Shown: positions 43,037-52,005 of the stretch, piece after piece
Numbering within the stretch: the stretch's first letter is position 1
How the letters are laid out: each line of letters opens with the position of its first letter
Source of the DNA: an uncultured Eubacteriales bacterium
GTDB lineage: Bacteria > Bacillota > Clostridia > Oscillospirales > Oscillospiraceae
Assembly: GCA_900549475.1 (NCBI GenBank)
Contig: UROF01000002.1
Location: 124,001 to 188,000 of the forward strand
Length of the DNA stretch: 64,000 nt
Reading direction: 5' to 3'
The notes under the pieces: generated by a model
What the model was told of the DNA's origin: nothing
What the model saw: only the letters and a program-made list of their open reading frames with translations
The model's database searches: none
Position numbers and translations under genes: made by a program

Positions 43037-43262
43037 TTCCTATCCCCCACTTTCTGCACAGCTTCAAAGCTTCTCAGAAAAGCGTATCCCCGCAATGCCT
43101 TACGAAAAAATATCATTTATTCCGGAGGAATTTACATGCCGCCGCCAGCTAACGGATCTGCCTGCCAGTTGCCTACTATTATAAACATCCGTGCGCGGTT
43201 TGTCACTCCCACAAAAGCGGCATTTCTTTATAACAGCAGCATCAAATCACAGCGATGGCCAT

Positions 43263-43299
43263 AAAAACCGCCGGGAACCAAATCGTCCCGGCGGTTTTT
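43263..43299 (-). terminator. Terminator after pgmB
   Basis: A 14-bp stem (AAAAACCGCCGGGA with TCCCGGCGGTTTTT) ends the leftward sugar operon. Confidence 0.75.
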
Positions 43300-43320
43300 C
43301 ATTTCCTTACGCACATCTCG

Positions 43321-43959
43321 CTAAAAAATATCTACCAAATTTTCCAGTCTCCGGATGGTAATATCCGCATGGGGATCGTTTCCGTCGCTGCGGAGCCCTA
43401 TGACCCGAAATCTCCCTGCTGTGGCTGCCCGTACACCGGACTCTGCATCCTCCACGACCACTGCCCGTTCCGGGGGGACCCCCAGTAAGGAAGCTGCCAA
43501 CAGGAACACCTCCGGATCCGGCTTGGAACGGGTGATCTGGGTCCCGTCTGCCACCGCATCAAAGAAGTTTTCCAGTCCCAACTGACGCAAAATCTGCCGT
43601 GCATTTTTACTGGAGGAGCCAATAGCCAGGAGGTACCCCCTCTGCCGCAGTGTATGGAGGGTCATACGCACCTCCTTGGAAAGATCTCCCGGGGTCATGG
43701 TAGAAAGATACGCCCTATAAATCTCGTTTTTCTCCTCTGCCAGGGCCTGCTTCTCCTCCTCGGAATAGTCCGTTCTCCTCTCTCCCAGGACGATTTCCAG
43801 ACTTTCCCGGCGGCTGACGCCCCGCAGGCGGCGGTTCACCTGCTCATCAAACGGGATGCCCAACCGGTCCGCCAGGGCTTTCCATGCCAGGTAATGATAG
43901 CGGTCCGTGCTGCAGATCACACCGTCCAGATCAAAAATAACAGCATATATATCATTCAT
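43321..43959 (-). CDS. pgmB: Beta-phosphoglucomutase (HAD superfamily)
   Basis: A 212-residue HAD enzyme interconverting beta-glucose-1-phosphate and glucose-6-phosphate. Motifs: the nucleophile in VIFDLDGVI (Asp near 9 and 11), the cap recognition segment YHYLAWKALADRLG near 22 and RRLRGVSRRESLEI near 45, AIGSSSKNA near 112, KPDPEVFLLAA near 142 and VVVEDAESGVRAA near 165. It is last in the importer/GH31 operon and overlaps GH31 by a few bases. The start is uncertain: ATG at 43959 or 43977. It supports a phosphorylase pathway with the GH65 gene. Confidence 0.9.
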   Translation of the reverse strand: MNDIYAVIFDLDGVICSTDRYHYLAWKALADRLGIPFDEQVNRRLRGVSRRESLEIVLGERRTDYSEEEKQALAEEKNEIYRAYLSTMTPGDLSKEVRMTLHTLRQRGYLLAIGSSSKNARQILRQLGLENFFDAVADGTQITRSKPDPEVFLLAASLLGVPPERAVVVEDAESGVRAATAGRFRVIGLRSDGNDPHADITIRRLENLVDIF

Positions 43960-45709
43960 TTTCCCATACAAATCCATTCCGCGTGAATACCGGCAACCTC
44001 CCATCGGCCCCTGCTGTAACGATACAGCCGCCCTCATGTTCCGTACCCGTGAAAAAGTCACGCCAGACCCCCTTGGGAAGGTATACCTCCCGGGAGGAGG
44101 CGTTTTCCTCCAGCAGCGGCGCTACCAGAAGATCGTCTCCCAACAGATAAGCATCCTCGCAGTTCACCGCTGCCGGGTCCTCCGGCCACTCATAGGCCAA
44201 CGGACGCATCATGGGTTTACTGTCTCTGACGCAGTCACAGGCAGTCTTCCAGAGGTAGGGGCGCAGCTTCTCGTGGAGCTTGTGCCAATACCGCATCTCA
44301 TCTGCAAATTCAGGCACCCCATAGCTTTCCGCCATATTCCAGGGGCTGCGCTCATTGTTGCCCTCTCCCCCAGGCATCAGTTCCCGGAACTGGCCGCCAT
44401 CCGGCTCAGAGTGCCACTGCATAATGGGACAGAAGCAGGCCATTTGGGTGGCACGTCGGTAGAGGTCCAGGCTGGGCAGCGGTCCGGCAAAACCCGCCAG
44501 GTCGAACCCCCAGAAGAGGATACCGGAGGCAGCGGCAGAGAGTCCCGCCCGCAGCACACTGGCCAGTTCCCTGTTCTGGGACTGCTGGTCACCAGCCCAA
44601 TGGCAGGGTACGGTGTGCTGCCCGGCAAAGCCAGCCCGGCTGAAGATCACTCTTTCCGGCCCGGCAAAGTCCCGGTAGCACTCCGTGTAGTCCCGGCAGT
44701 AGCGGTTTACCCCCTCCCGACCTGTGGTACCGTCATGGAAGCGGACATCAGGGCAATGGATGAACTCCCCGCCGTCGGTTTTGAAGCCGTCCACCCCCAT
44801 ATCCAGCAGGTACTGCCGCTTGGCAAACCAGCTCTTTACCGTCTCCGGTTTGGTGAAATCCGGTACCATGGAACCGGCAAACCAGCTGCCGTCGGGAATG
44901 GTATAGGGGCTGCCGTCCGGCATCGTCACACACAGCTTCCGCTGTGCCGCATCCGCCCGGTCCAGATCGTTCTGCCGATTGGGGACCTCTTCTCCTCCCT
45001 GTTTCTTGTACACCGGCACCTGCCACAGCAGCAGCTTCCGCCCCGCCTTGTGGAGCTTTTCGACCATTTCTCTGGGGTCGGGCCAGGGCGTGTTGGAAAA
45101 GTCAAAATCATGGCAGGACAGTGCCTTTCCATCGGCTACCGGCGTATACTTCGCCCCATTCCAGATGTAGAAGGTGGCCTCGTCGCTCCAGGCCTCCAGC
45201 ACCACTACAGAGGCGGGAAAATCATACCGCTCCAGCTTCTCCAGAAGATCTTCTACATCCGCCTGGCAGTTCCACCGGTTAGCGGACACCCAGATCCCCA
45301 GCGCCCACTCCGGCGGCAGTACCGCTGGCCCGAACAGGGCCATGTACTCCCGAACCATTTCCTCCGGCGTACCGGCAAACAGCACCACATCCGCTGTCTC
45401 CGGCAGTGTCACATCCACCTGGCTCTCTCCAAAGGCAAACACTGTCGTCTCGCAGGTATCCACATAGAGGCCAAAACCGGTATCCGTCCAGAAAAACGGG
45501 GTGGGGCAATAGGTCTTATCCCCCTGGAAGCAGAACTTCTCCTGCACCTGGTTGACCACGGTTTTTCCCTTCTGGTTCAGGCTGTCATACTTTTCTCCCA
45601 TGCCGTAGGCACCGTTGTAGGCAAGGGACACGGTGAGCCGCTCCCCTTCCCGATGGAGCCTTGCCGGACCGAAGGACAATTCTTTTGTCTCACAGGAAAC
45701 ACGTTTCAT
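43952..45709 (-). CDS. GH31 alpha-glycosidase
   Basis: A 585-residue family 31 glycoside hydrolase, predicted cytoplasmic because there is no signal peptide. The nucleophile is Asp312 in GVDGFKTDGGEF and the acid/base is Asp374 in CHWAGDQQSQN. Other signatures are PPEWALGIWVSANRW near residue 132 and a C-terminal beta domain (YLPKGVWRDFFTGT). It is shorter than most GH31 enzymes (650-800), mainly at the N-terminal beta-sandwich. Likely cleaves an alpha-glucoside or alpha-xyloside taken up by the adjacent importer. It begins 11 bases after the permease stop. Confidence 0.9.
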   Translation of the reverse strand: MKRVSCETKELSFGPARLHREGERLTVSLAYNGAYGMGEKYDSLNQKGKTVVNQVQEKFCFQGDKTYCPTPFFWTDTGFGLYVDTCETTVFAFGESQVDVTLPETADVVLFAGTPEEMVREYMALFGPAVLPPEWALGIWVSANRWNCQADVEDLLEKLERYDFPASVVVLEAWSDEATFYIWNGAKYTPVADGKALSCHDFDFSNTPWPDPREMVEKLHKAGRKLLLWQVPVYKKQGGEEVPNRQNDLDRADAAQRKLCVTMPDGSPYTIPDGSWFAGSMVPDFTKPETVKSWFAKRQYLLDMGVDGFKTDGGEFIHCPDVRFHDGTTGREGVNRYCRDYTECYRDFAGPERVIFSRAGFAGQHTVPCHWAGDQQSQNRELASVLRAGLSAAASGILFWGFDLAGFAGPLPSLDLYRRATQMACFCPIMQWHSEPDGGQFRELMPGGEGNNERSPWNMAESYGVPEFADEMRYWHKLHEKLRPYLWKTACDCVRDSKPMMRPLAYEWPEDPAAVNCEDAYLLGDDLLVAPLLEENASSREVYLPKGVWRDFFTGTEHEGGCIVTAGADGRLPVFTRNGFVWENE

Positions 45710-45720
45710 CGGTATTCTCC

Positions 45721-46548
45721 TTATCCTTTGATCCCGCCGGCCATCATGCCGTTCTTGAACTGCTTCTGAGCAAACATGTAGATGATGATAATGGGGATCA
45801 TGGAGATGAGGCTGCCCGCCATCAGGACGTTGTACTCCGTATTGTACTGTCCGTTCAGCGTAGACAGGGCAATGGGCAGCGTCATCTTGTTTTTATCGCT
45901 GAGCATCAGCAGCGGCCACAGGTAGTCATTCCAGGACTCCATAAACGTGGTGATAGACAGAGTGGCCAGGCTGGGGATGCACAGGGGAAGCGCGATCTTC
46001 CGGTACACCTGGAAGATACCTGCTCCGTCGATCCGGGCGGCGTCCAGAAAGTCGTTGGGAATGGTCCGCATCTGCTGTACCAGCAGGAACACCGCAAAGG
46101 GCCGGAAAATGGACGGCATGATCACACTGGCATAAGTATCCGTAAGGCCCAGCTTGTTCATGATCACAAACAGAGGGATCATCGTCACCTGGGTAGGGAT
46201 CATCATCATGGCCAGGTAGACGCTCAAAAGGATACGACTGCCAAAAAACCGTATTTTGGCGAAAGCAAAAGCCGCCAGGGAAGCAGAAATCAGCGTGATC
46301 GCCGTATAAGTAACAGAAATGAAAAGCGAATTGACAATGGTCCTGGCAAAGGGGAACTTGGAAAACACCTTGATATAGGCATCCCAGGTGGGCTCCTTGG
46401 GAATCCATTCAATCGGAATGGACATAAGGGCGCCCCGGCTCTTGAAAGAGGTGGCGATCATCCAGACAAAGGGAACCATGGCCACAACTGCAAGGGCAAT
46501 GGCAACGATATAAAAAACCGTGGTATTGATCCGTTTTTTAGCTGTCAT
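45721..46548 (-). CDS. Carbohydrate ABC transporter permease (MalG type)
   Basis: A 275-residue inner-membrane permease with six predicted helices, starting TTVFYIVAIALAVVAMVPFVWM. The cytoplasmic coupling motif is seen as the EAA-like LDAARIDGAGIFQVYRKIALPLC near residue 170. It forms the second pore subunit of a CUT1-class oligosaccharide importer. It overlaps the upstream permease by 11 bases. No ATPase gene is in the cluster, so a shared MsmK-type ATPase elsewhere is expected. Confidence 0.92.
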   Translation of the reverse strand: MTAKKRINTTVFYIVAIALAVVAMVPFVWMIATSFKSRGALMSIPIEWIPKEPTWDAYIKVFSKFPFARTIVNSLFISVTYTAITLISASLAAFAFAKIRFFGSRILLSVYLAMMMIPTQVTMIPLFVIMNKLGLTDTYASVIMPSIFRPFAVFLLVQQMRTIPNDFLDAARIDGAGIFQVYRKIALPLCIPSLATLSITTFMESWNDYLWPLLMLSDKNKMTLPIALSTLNGQYNTEYNVLMAGSLISMIPIIIIYMFAQKQFKNGMMAGGIKG

Positions 46549-47464
46549 AGTGGACCCACCTTTCCTGTCCCTTCATCTGGATGGCGGTAAACACCATGAT
46601 GATGACAAACAAGATCCAGGAGAACGCCGCGGCATACCCCATCCGGTAGTACCGGAAGCCGTACTGGTAGATTCGCTCCACCATTACCTGGGTGGCCCCG
46701 TTGGGCCCGCCGCCGGTCATGATCATCACCTGAGGGAAGAGCTGGAAGCCGTTGATCATGGCTACGATCACTACATAAAAGATAGACGGCGTAAGGAGCG
46801 GCAGAGTGATTCTGGTAAACTTGGTCCAGCCTCCGGCACCGTCGATCTCCGCCGCCTCATAGTAGGTCCTGTTGATCCCCACGATGCCGGAGAGGAGGAT
46901 CAGGCCAAAAAAGCCCATATCCTTCCACACGGAGACCAGCACGATGGCCGGCATGGCCCAGGCCTCATCCAGCAGCCAGCCGGGGCCCTGGATACCGAAC
47001 CACTCCAGGATGCCATTCATGGCGCCGTACTGAGGCGCCAGCACCGACTTCCAGATCAGGGAGGCCGCCACCCAACTGGTAAGCACCGGGATATAATAAA
47101 TCACCCGGAAAGCGCCTACGCCCCGGTGGGGACGGCTGAGCAGATATGCCACCAGCAGGGACGCCGCCAGCATCAGGGGAATATACAAAACGATGTACTC
47201 CGCTGTATTGCCCAGGGTTTTCCAGAACTCCTCCGTTGTCAGGATGTTCTTATAGTTATCGAGCCCTACAAAATGCTCCTGCATAAAGCCGGGGTCTGTC
47301 AGCTTATCCAGGCCGTTCCAGTCCGTGAGGCTGATAAGGCCGGAGATGATCAGGGGCAGCAGGCTGAAAATCAGAAGGCCGATCAGGCTAGGCAGCAGGA
47401 ACGGAGAGGCTACCAGCAGCCCTTTTCCCCGCTTTTTTCTCCTTACCGGCAGATTATGTTCCAT
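46538..47464 (-). CDS. Carbohydrate ABC transporter permease (MalF/UgpA type)
   Basis: A 308-residue permease with about six helices (LLVASPFLLPSLIGLLIFSL at residue 16, and so on). The coupling motif is YYEAAEIDGAGGWTKFTRITLPLL near residue 205. First pore subunit of the CUT1 importer. The ATG at 47464 has GGAGG seven bases upstream; an in-frame start 18 codons earlier lies inside the intergenic hairpin and is rejected. Confidence 0.92.
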   Translation of the reverse strand: MEHNLPVRRKKRGKGLLVASPFLLPSLIGLLIFSLLPLIISGLISLTDWNGLDKLTDPGFMQEHFVGLDNYKNILTTEEFWKTLGNTAEYIVLYIPLMLAASLLVAYLLSRPHRGVGAFRVIYYIPVLTSWVAASLIWKSVLAPQYGAMNGILEWFGIQGPGWLLDEAWAMPAIVLVSVWKDMGFFGLILLSGIVGINRTYYEAAEIDGAGGWTKFTRITLPLLTPSIFYVVIVAMINGFQLFPQVMIMTGGGPNGATQVMVERIYQYGFRYYRMGYAAAFSWILFVIIMVFTAIQMKGQERWVHYDS

Positions 47465-47487
47465 GCAAATACCTCCTGTGGATAAAA

Positions 47488-47518
47488 ATGGGGCCGCTGC
47501 GTAAGGCAGCGGCCCCAT
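47488..47518 (-). terminator. Hairpin/attenuator between binding protein and permease genes
   Basis: A perfect 13-bp stem (47488-47500 with 47506-47518, loop GTAAG). On the minus strand it is followed by TTTTTATCC. Such sites commonly raise binding protein over permease levels. Confidence 0.7.
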
Positions 47519-47526
47519 GGAAGGAA

Positions 47527-48834
47527 TCAGCCGAGCTTGATCTGCGCTTCACACTCAGCCTGCGCCTGATCCAGCGCTTCCTGTACAGTGATGGTGCCCT
47601 CGGCCGCCGCGGCCAGCTTCTGCGTAATGATATCGCTCATCAGTGCGTAGTCCTCGATGACAGGGGGCATGACCAGGTAATCCAGGCTCTCAAACACCGC
47701 TTCCCGGTTGTCGGGAGGTGTGACCTCCAGGTAGGCGGACAGGGCGTCCAGATCCTTCAGGGCAGGCAGATCCCAACCGGCCTCCAGGCGGATATCGGCG
47801 GAGGCGGTGGAGGAGGCCAGCCATGCAAGCCAGGTGGCCACTTCTTCAGGATGCTCAGTGTCGGGATTCATCACCACGCAGTTGGAGAAGAAGTGGGTAG
47901 CCTTCTGGGTACTGCCGGGCTCCACGGCAATGTCCCAGGCAAAGTCACAGCCGTCGGTAAAGGTCTGGAAGGCCCAGATACCGGTGGGGATCATGCCCAG
48001 CCGGCCGCTCATAAACATATCCCAGTCGCCCATGCCGCCCTGCTGTACCGCGTTGGGCTGAACATTGGAGACCAGCACCCGGTCCACCAGTACCGTGGCA
48101 GCTTCCAGGTTCTCAGGGGAGTTGATGGTAAACTCTGTCTTATCCTCGTTGAGCAGAGCCCCGCCGTACTGAGCCACCACCTTGAAGAACTCGTTGTAAG
48201 TAATGGGCTGCCAGATACCGAAGATATCATCGCCCAGGGCCCGGATCTTCTCCGCGGCCTCCTGAACATCAGCCTGGGTCCAGTCATCCGTGGGATAGTC
48301 CACTCCGGCCTGATCAAAGAGGTCCTTGTTGTAGATGAGGACCACGTTGGAGAAACTCTCCGGCAGGCCGTACTGCTTGCCGTCAACCTTGAAGGCGTTC
48401 AGCGCAGTGTCATTGAGGCCGCTGACATCCACACCGGTGATCTCAGCCAGCATCCCCTTGTTGGCGTAAGCGGCAAAGTTCTCGATGTTCAGCTCGTAGC
48501 AGTCGGGGGCAGTGCCGCCGGCCACCCGGGTCTGCATCTGGGTGAAGTAGTCGTCATAGCCAATGGTCTCTACCTCTACCTTGATGTTGGGATATTCGCT
48601 CTCAAAGGCAGCTACCATTTTGGCCAGTGTCTCCTCGTTGCCGCCGGAGGAATTGAAGTTGCAGTATGTAATGGTCACCGGCTCTGCAGCAGTGTCGTCC
48701 TGGGTATCGTTCTGAGTGGAATCACCGCCGTTACCGGCGTTGTTCGCCGTGTTGTTCCCGCCGCAGGCGGTGAGCAGCAGCACAGCGGTCAAAAGCAAAG
48801 CGATCAGCGAAAACAGCTTGGACTTCTTCATCAT
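47527..48834 (-). CDS. Sugar ABC transporter substrate-binding lipoprotein
   Basis: A 435-residue extracellular receptor. The signal peptide ends in a lipobox (LLLTACGG), so the protein is lipid-anchored. A Thr/Asn/Asp-rich linker follows, then the bacterial solute-binding fold type 1: VTITYCNFNSSGGNEETLAKMV near residue 55, and GLPESFSNVVLIYNKDLFDQAG near 158. It delivers a sugar to the two permeases downstream. Ligand not readable; linked GH31/GH65 suggest an alpha-glucosidic oligosaccharide. Confidence 0.92.
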   Translation of the reverse strand: MMKKSKLFSLIALLLTAVLLLTACGGNNTANNAGNGGDSTQNDTQDDTAAEPVTITYCNFNSSGGNEETLAKMVAAFESEYPNIKVEVETIGYDDYFTQMQTRVAGGTAPDCYELNIENFAAYANKGMLAEITGVDVSGLNDTALNAFKVDGKQYGLPESFSNVVLIYNKDLFDQAGVDYPTDDWTQADVQEAAEKIRALGDDIFGIWQPITYNEFFKVVAQYGGALLNEDKTEFTINSPENLEAATVLVDRVLVSNVQPNAVQQGGMGDWDMFMSGRLGMIPTGIWAFQTFTDGCDFAWDIAVEPGSTQKATHFFSNCVVMNPDTEHPEEVATWLAWLASSTASADIRLEAGWDLPALKDLDALSAYLEVTPPDNREAVFESLDYLVMPPVIEDYALMSDIITQKLAAAAEGTITVQEALDQAQAECEAQIKLG

Positions 48835-48868
48835 TCTTTCCTCCTAAATCCATGTATTGATTTTTCAG

Positions 48869-48903
48869 CTCTTTTCGCTTACAATAAAATGTGGCGAAAA
48901 GAG
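48869..48903. promoter_or_regulatory. Inverted repeat at the binding-protein promoter
   Basis: CTCTTTTCGC (48869-48878) and GCGAAAAGAG (48894-48903) form a 10-bp repeat spaced by 15 bases. On the minus strand a TTGACC -35-like element (48913-48908) lies beside it, so it may be an operator or leader hairpin. It does not resemble the LacI sites upstream. Confidence 0.4.
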
Positions 48904-48995
48904 TGGGTCAACGCTTTTTTCCCGGCGGTTTGCATGTGCTTTGGCGAGGGCATGCAAGCCGCTTTTTTACACCTCCTTCTGCCAAACGGGACACC

Positions 48996-50015
48996 CTACT
49001 TCAGATTTTTTACGGAGCCCCGCACCATCAGCTGCAGCGGCAGGATCTCCTCCTGCTTGGGAAGGCTGGGGTCCTCGATATGCTTGAGCAGCAGTTCCAC
49101 CGCCTTCTGCCCCTTCAGGGATATCTGCTGACGGATGGTCGTGAGGCCCGGGGTCAAGTACTGGGCGATCTCCACATCGTCAAAGCCGATGATGGAGTAG
49201 TCATCGGGGATCCGCTTCCCCCGCTCGAAGAATCCCTTGGCCGCACCGATGGCCAGGATATCCGCCGCCGCCACCACGCCGGTAGCGGGAAGATCCTCGT
49301 CCAGCAGACGATTGGCCAGGGCAATACCGCTGGTATAGTCGATCTGCCCTTCAAAAACGTACTCTTTCTGATAGGGAACGTGAAATTCTTCCAGAGCCTG
49401 CTGATATCCCAGCAGGCGTTTTTTCATGACGCCGTTTTCCTTCATCTGTCCGGCAAAGAAGGCGATACGGGTGTGGCCGCACTCCAGCATGTACCGGGTA
49501 GCCAGATAGCTGCCGTAGGCATCGTCGATGCGGATATTGTGGTAGTAGTGGTCGTTGCAGTAGCTGTCAATGAGGACGATGGGGATCTGGGTCTTTTTCA
49601 TCTGCTGATAAAACTCGTCCGGGTACATGCCGATGACGATAATGCCGTCCAGATTCCGTTTCTTCGCCAGGGTGAGATAGCTCTCGTTAGCGTCGGTGGC
49701 GGAGATCAGGATGTGATAGCCCTGCTGCCGGGCGTAGTACTCGATACTTCCCAGGACCTCGCTGTAGAAGCTGTTCTGGAACATGAGCCTCTCCCCCGGC
49801 TCGGTCTGAGGCACAACCACTCCGATGAGCTTGGAGTCCCGCATACTGAGCCCCCGGGCGTTGAGGTCCGGCACATAGTCCAGCTCCTCGATGGCCTCCA
49901 TCACCCGGCGTTTAGTGGCCTCGGAGATGGGACGCTTCCCGCTGAGAGCATAGGAGACCGTGGCCGTGGTCACCCCCGCCCTCTGGGCAACATCCTTCAG
50001 CGTGGCACGAGCCAT
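48996..50015 (-). CDS. LacI-family transcriptional regulator
   Basis: A 339-residue regulator. The N-terminal LacI helix-turn-helix and hinge are textbook: TLKDVAQRAGVTTATVSYAL at residue 5, then RRVMEAIEELDYVPDLNARG. The rest is a periplasmic-binding-protein-like sensor (IGVVVPQT, IPDDYSIIGFDDVEIAQYLTPGLTTIRQ). It lies between the leftward importer operon and the rightward GH operon. Twin palindromes next to its own and the opposite promoter indicate autoregulation and control of the GH genes, with release by an imported sugar. Confidence 0.95.
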   Translation of the reverse strand: MARATLKDVAQRAGVTTATVSYALSGKRPISEATKRRVMEAIEELDYVPDLNARGLSMRDSKLIGVVVPQTEPGERLMFQNSFYSEVLGSIEYYARQQGYHILISATDANESYLTLAKKRNLDGIIVIGMYPDEFYQQMKKTQIPIVLIDSYCNDHYYHNIRIDDAYGSYLATRYMLECGHTRIAFFAGQMKENGVMKKRLLGYQQALEEFHVPYQKEYVFEGQIDYTSGIALANRLLDEDLPATGVVAAADILAIGAAKGFFERGKRIPDDYSIIGFDDVEIAQYLTPGLTTIRQQISLKGQKAVELLLKHIEDPSLPKQEEILPLQLMVRGSVKNLK

Positions 50016-50040
50016 AGGAATCCCTCTTTTCTGCAAGTAG

Positions 50041-50054
50041 TTTAACCGATTAAA
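50041..50054. promoter_or_regulatory. LacI-type operator, site 1
   Basis: TTTAACCGATTAAA, a palindrome with central CG. It lies just downstream of the predicted lacI promoter and 26 bases before its start. Its reverse complement differs from site 2 at one of 14 bases. Confidence 0.75.
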
Positions 50055-50068
50055 TTTCCGTTGTGATA

Positions 50069-50097
50069 ATCATAATCATTTTTTCTGAGTTTGTCAA
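50069..50097 (-). promoter_or_regulatory. Predicted lacI promoter
   Basis: On the minus strand consensus TTGACA (50097-50092) and TATGAT (50074-50069) are 17 bases apart. Confidence 0.7.
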
Positions 50098-50127
50098 CAG
50101 TATATTAACATTTTGTTGAAATCATTC

Positions 50128-50155
50128 TTGACAACCTCGCTATTTTTGTTATACT
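50128..50155 (+). promoter_or_regulatory. Predicted promoter of the GH operon
   Basis: Consensus TTGACA (50128-50133) and TATACT (50150-50155) are 16 bases apart, with the second operator just downstream. Confidence 0.7.
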
Positions 50156-50171
50156 TTAACCACATAATTAA

Positions 50172-50185
50172 TTTAATCGTTTAAA
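50172..50185. promoter_or_regulatory. LacI-type operator, site 2
   Basis: TTTAATCGTTTAAA, a near-perfect palindrome about ten bases after the predicted start of the GH transcript. It would block initiation or early elongation when bound. Confidence 0.75.
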
Positions 50186-50205
50186 CATTCGAGCGAGGTG
50201 AACCT

Positions 50206-52005
50206 ATGGACCGCTATTTGCCTGTCGGCAATAAGATGATCTCCTTGCCCAAAATCAATGAACGAACCGCAGGGATCGAAGACCTCACCTTCCTCTCCAT
50301 GCAGCACAAGGGTATGATCGAGATCAGAGGCCGGGCAGAAGCCCCCCTGATCCAGCCCTTTATTCTTCAGGAGGGACAGGATATTCCCCTCACCGATCTG
50401 AAGTGGGAGCGCCGGAGCTGCTGGCTTCCCTCCCTCACCGCCCAGGCCGGTACCCACCAGTTCTCTATGACAATCCTGCCCCCGATCGGACAGCGGGGCT
50501 TTGCCGTCAAGCTTTCCCTCACCGCCGGTGAGGATGGCGCCGCCATCACCTGGGGTATGAAGGGATGCTGGGACAGCAGCTGGCACTGCATCAACGAGGA
50601 TAAACCTCTGGACGGTGCTTCCCACTGCTACCAAAGCGGCTGGAACAACAGCCTGATTTTTGATTTTCGCTGCGGCGCGCCCATGTTTGCCTTCGCCCCT
50701 ATGTCCGACCTGGAGACCGCCGCCGACTTCTACAGATCAGGAGACAATGCCCTGTTCTATACCCTATCCCGCACAGAGAACATTGCCCCAGGTCAGACCC
50801 GTGAGCTGACCTTCTACTGGGGATTGGGCTACGAGGAGGTGGCCGCCGCTACCAGTGCCAAAGAGATGCTCCGCCGGGGCTGGGACTGGCTCTACCAGGG
50901 TACTGTCAGGTGGCTGGAACAGCGTCTTCGCCCCATGCCTACCGCGCGGCTGGCACAAATTTACAATACCAATCTGTTCTTCTGCATCTTCTACTCCACC
51001 GGTGTTACCCTGGACACCGAGGAGCTGGTCTGTGCCACCAGCCGGGGTACCCGCTACTATGTCAGCGCCGCCTACTGGGACAGGGATGTCCTTCTCTGGG
51101 CTTTCCCGGCTATCCTGGATGCTGACCCTGACCTGGCACAACAGATCCTCCACTACGTTTTCGGCCGTCAGCGGCGGAATCTGGGCATCCACTCCCGGTA
51201 CATTGACGGCACCGTTCTGGAGCCCGGCTTTGAGTTGGATGAACTGATGGCACCCGTTATCGCCCTGGAGGCCTATGTGGATCAGACCGGCCACAAGGAT
51301 ATTCTGGAGGAGCCAGACATACAAAAAGGGATCTCCCAGATCCTGAAAACACTGGAAACTATGCGGCACCCCAGTATTCCGCTCTACGAAACATTTCTCC
51401 AGCCCACCGACGATGAGATCGTATACCCCTATCTCACCTACAACAACGTGCTGGTCTGGCGGACGCTGCAGGCGCTGGCGAAGCTGTATCCGCTAAAATA
51501 CGGATCTCTGACTGCCGCCGCAGAAGAGGTGAAAGCAGCCATCTATGCCCACTGCGTCTTTCACGACGATGCGGGACAATCCTATTTTGGCTGGTCAGTA
51601 GATCTGCAAGGCCATCACAATGTTTACGATGAACCCCCCGGCAGTTTGCAGCTGCTGCCGTATTACGGTTTTTGCAGCAAGGATGACGAGATCTGGCGCA
51701 CCACCGTATCCATGATCCGTTCCCCCGCTTACGCCTACAGCTTTTCCGGGCAGCCCATCGCCGAGATCGGCTGCGCCCATGCCCCCTATCCCTGGGTACT
51801 CAGCCTGTGCAACAGCCTGCTGTGCGGCTATGACCAGCAGGCTTTCCAGGAACTGGAGATCATGGATATGGATAACGGCATCGCCTGCGAAAGCGTCCAC
51901 CCTGTCACCGGCACCTGTATGACAGGCGCCGCCTTTGCTACCTGTGCCGGTTTTCTCTGTCACAGCATGAAGATCGCCCTGGAGGAGGGAAACTATGCGA
52001 AATGA
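50206..52005 (+). CDS. Six-hairpin (alpha/alpha) glycosidase-like protein
   Basis: A 599-residue cytoplasmic protein without signal peptide. The first 220 residues are beta-rich, and the rest looks like an (alpha/alpha)6 barrel: RGTRYYVSAAYWDRDVLLWAF near residue 280, GIHSRYIDGTVLEPGFELDE near 327 and PYLTYNNVLVWRTLQALAK near 407. Family members act on alpha-glucosides or related sugars (GH15/63/65/125 clans). I cannot assign a GH family or catalytic pair. It overlaps the GH65 gene by 11 bases and is first behind the LacI operator, so it works on the same sugar. Confidence 0.7.
   Translation: MDRYLPVGNKMISLPKINERTAGIEDLTFLSMQHKGMIEIRGRAEAPLIQPFILQEGQDIPLTDLKWERRSCWLPSLTAQAGTHQFSMTILPPIGQRGFAVKLSLTAGEDGAAITWGMKGCWDSSWHCINEDKPLDGASHCYQSGWNNSLIFDFRCGAPMFAFAPMSDLETAADFYRSGDNALFYTLSRTENIAPGQTRELTFYWGLGYEEVAAATSAKEMLRRGWDWLYQGTVRWLEQRLRPMPTARLAQIYNTNLFFCIFYSTGVTLDTEELVCATSRGTRYYVSAAYWDRDVLLWAFPAILDADPDLAQQILHYVFGRQRRNLGIHSRYIDGTVLEPGFELDELMAPVIALEAYVDQTGHKDILEEPDIQKGISQILKTLETMRHPSIPLYETFLQPTDDEIVYPYLTYNNVLVWRTLQALAKLYPLKYGSLTAAAEEVKAAIYAHCVFHDDAGQSYFGWSVDLQGHHNVYDEPPGSLQLLPYYGFCSKDDEIWRTTVSMIRSPAYAYSFSGQPIAEIGCAHAPYPWVLSLCNSLLCGYDQQAFQELEIMDMDNGIACESVHPVTGTCMTGAAFATCAGFLCHSMKIALEEGNYAK

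Noticed and set aside
43907..45769. 620-codon open frame on the plus strand opposite the GH31 gene
   Set aside because: It is antisense to a clear GH31 enzyme and shows no domain character; GC-rich codon bias keeps the opposite frame open. The same applies to long frames opposite ygfK, ssnA, nagA, the binding protein and others.
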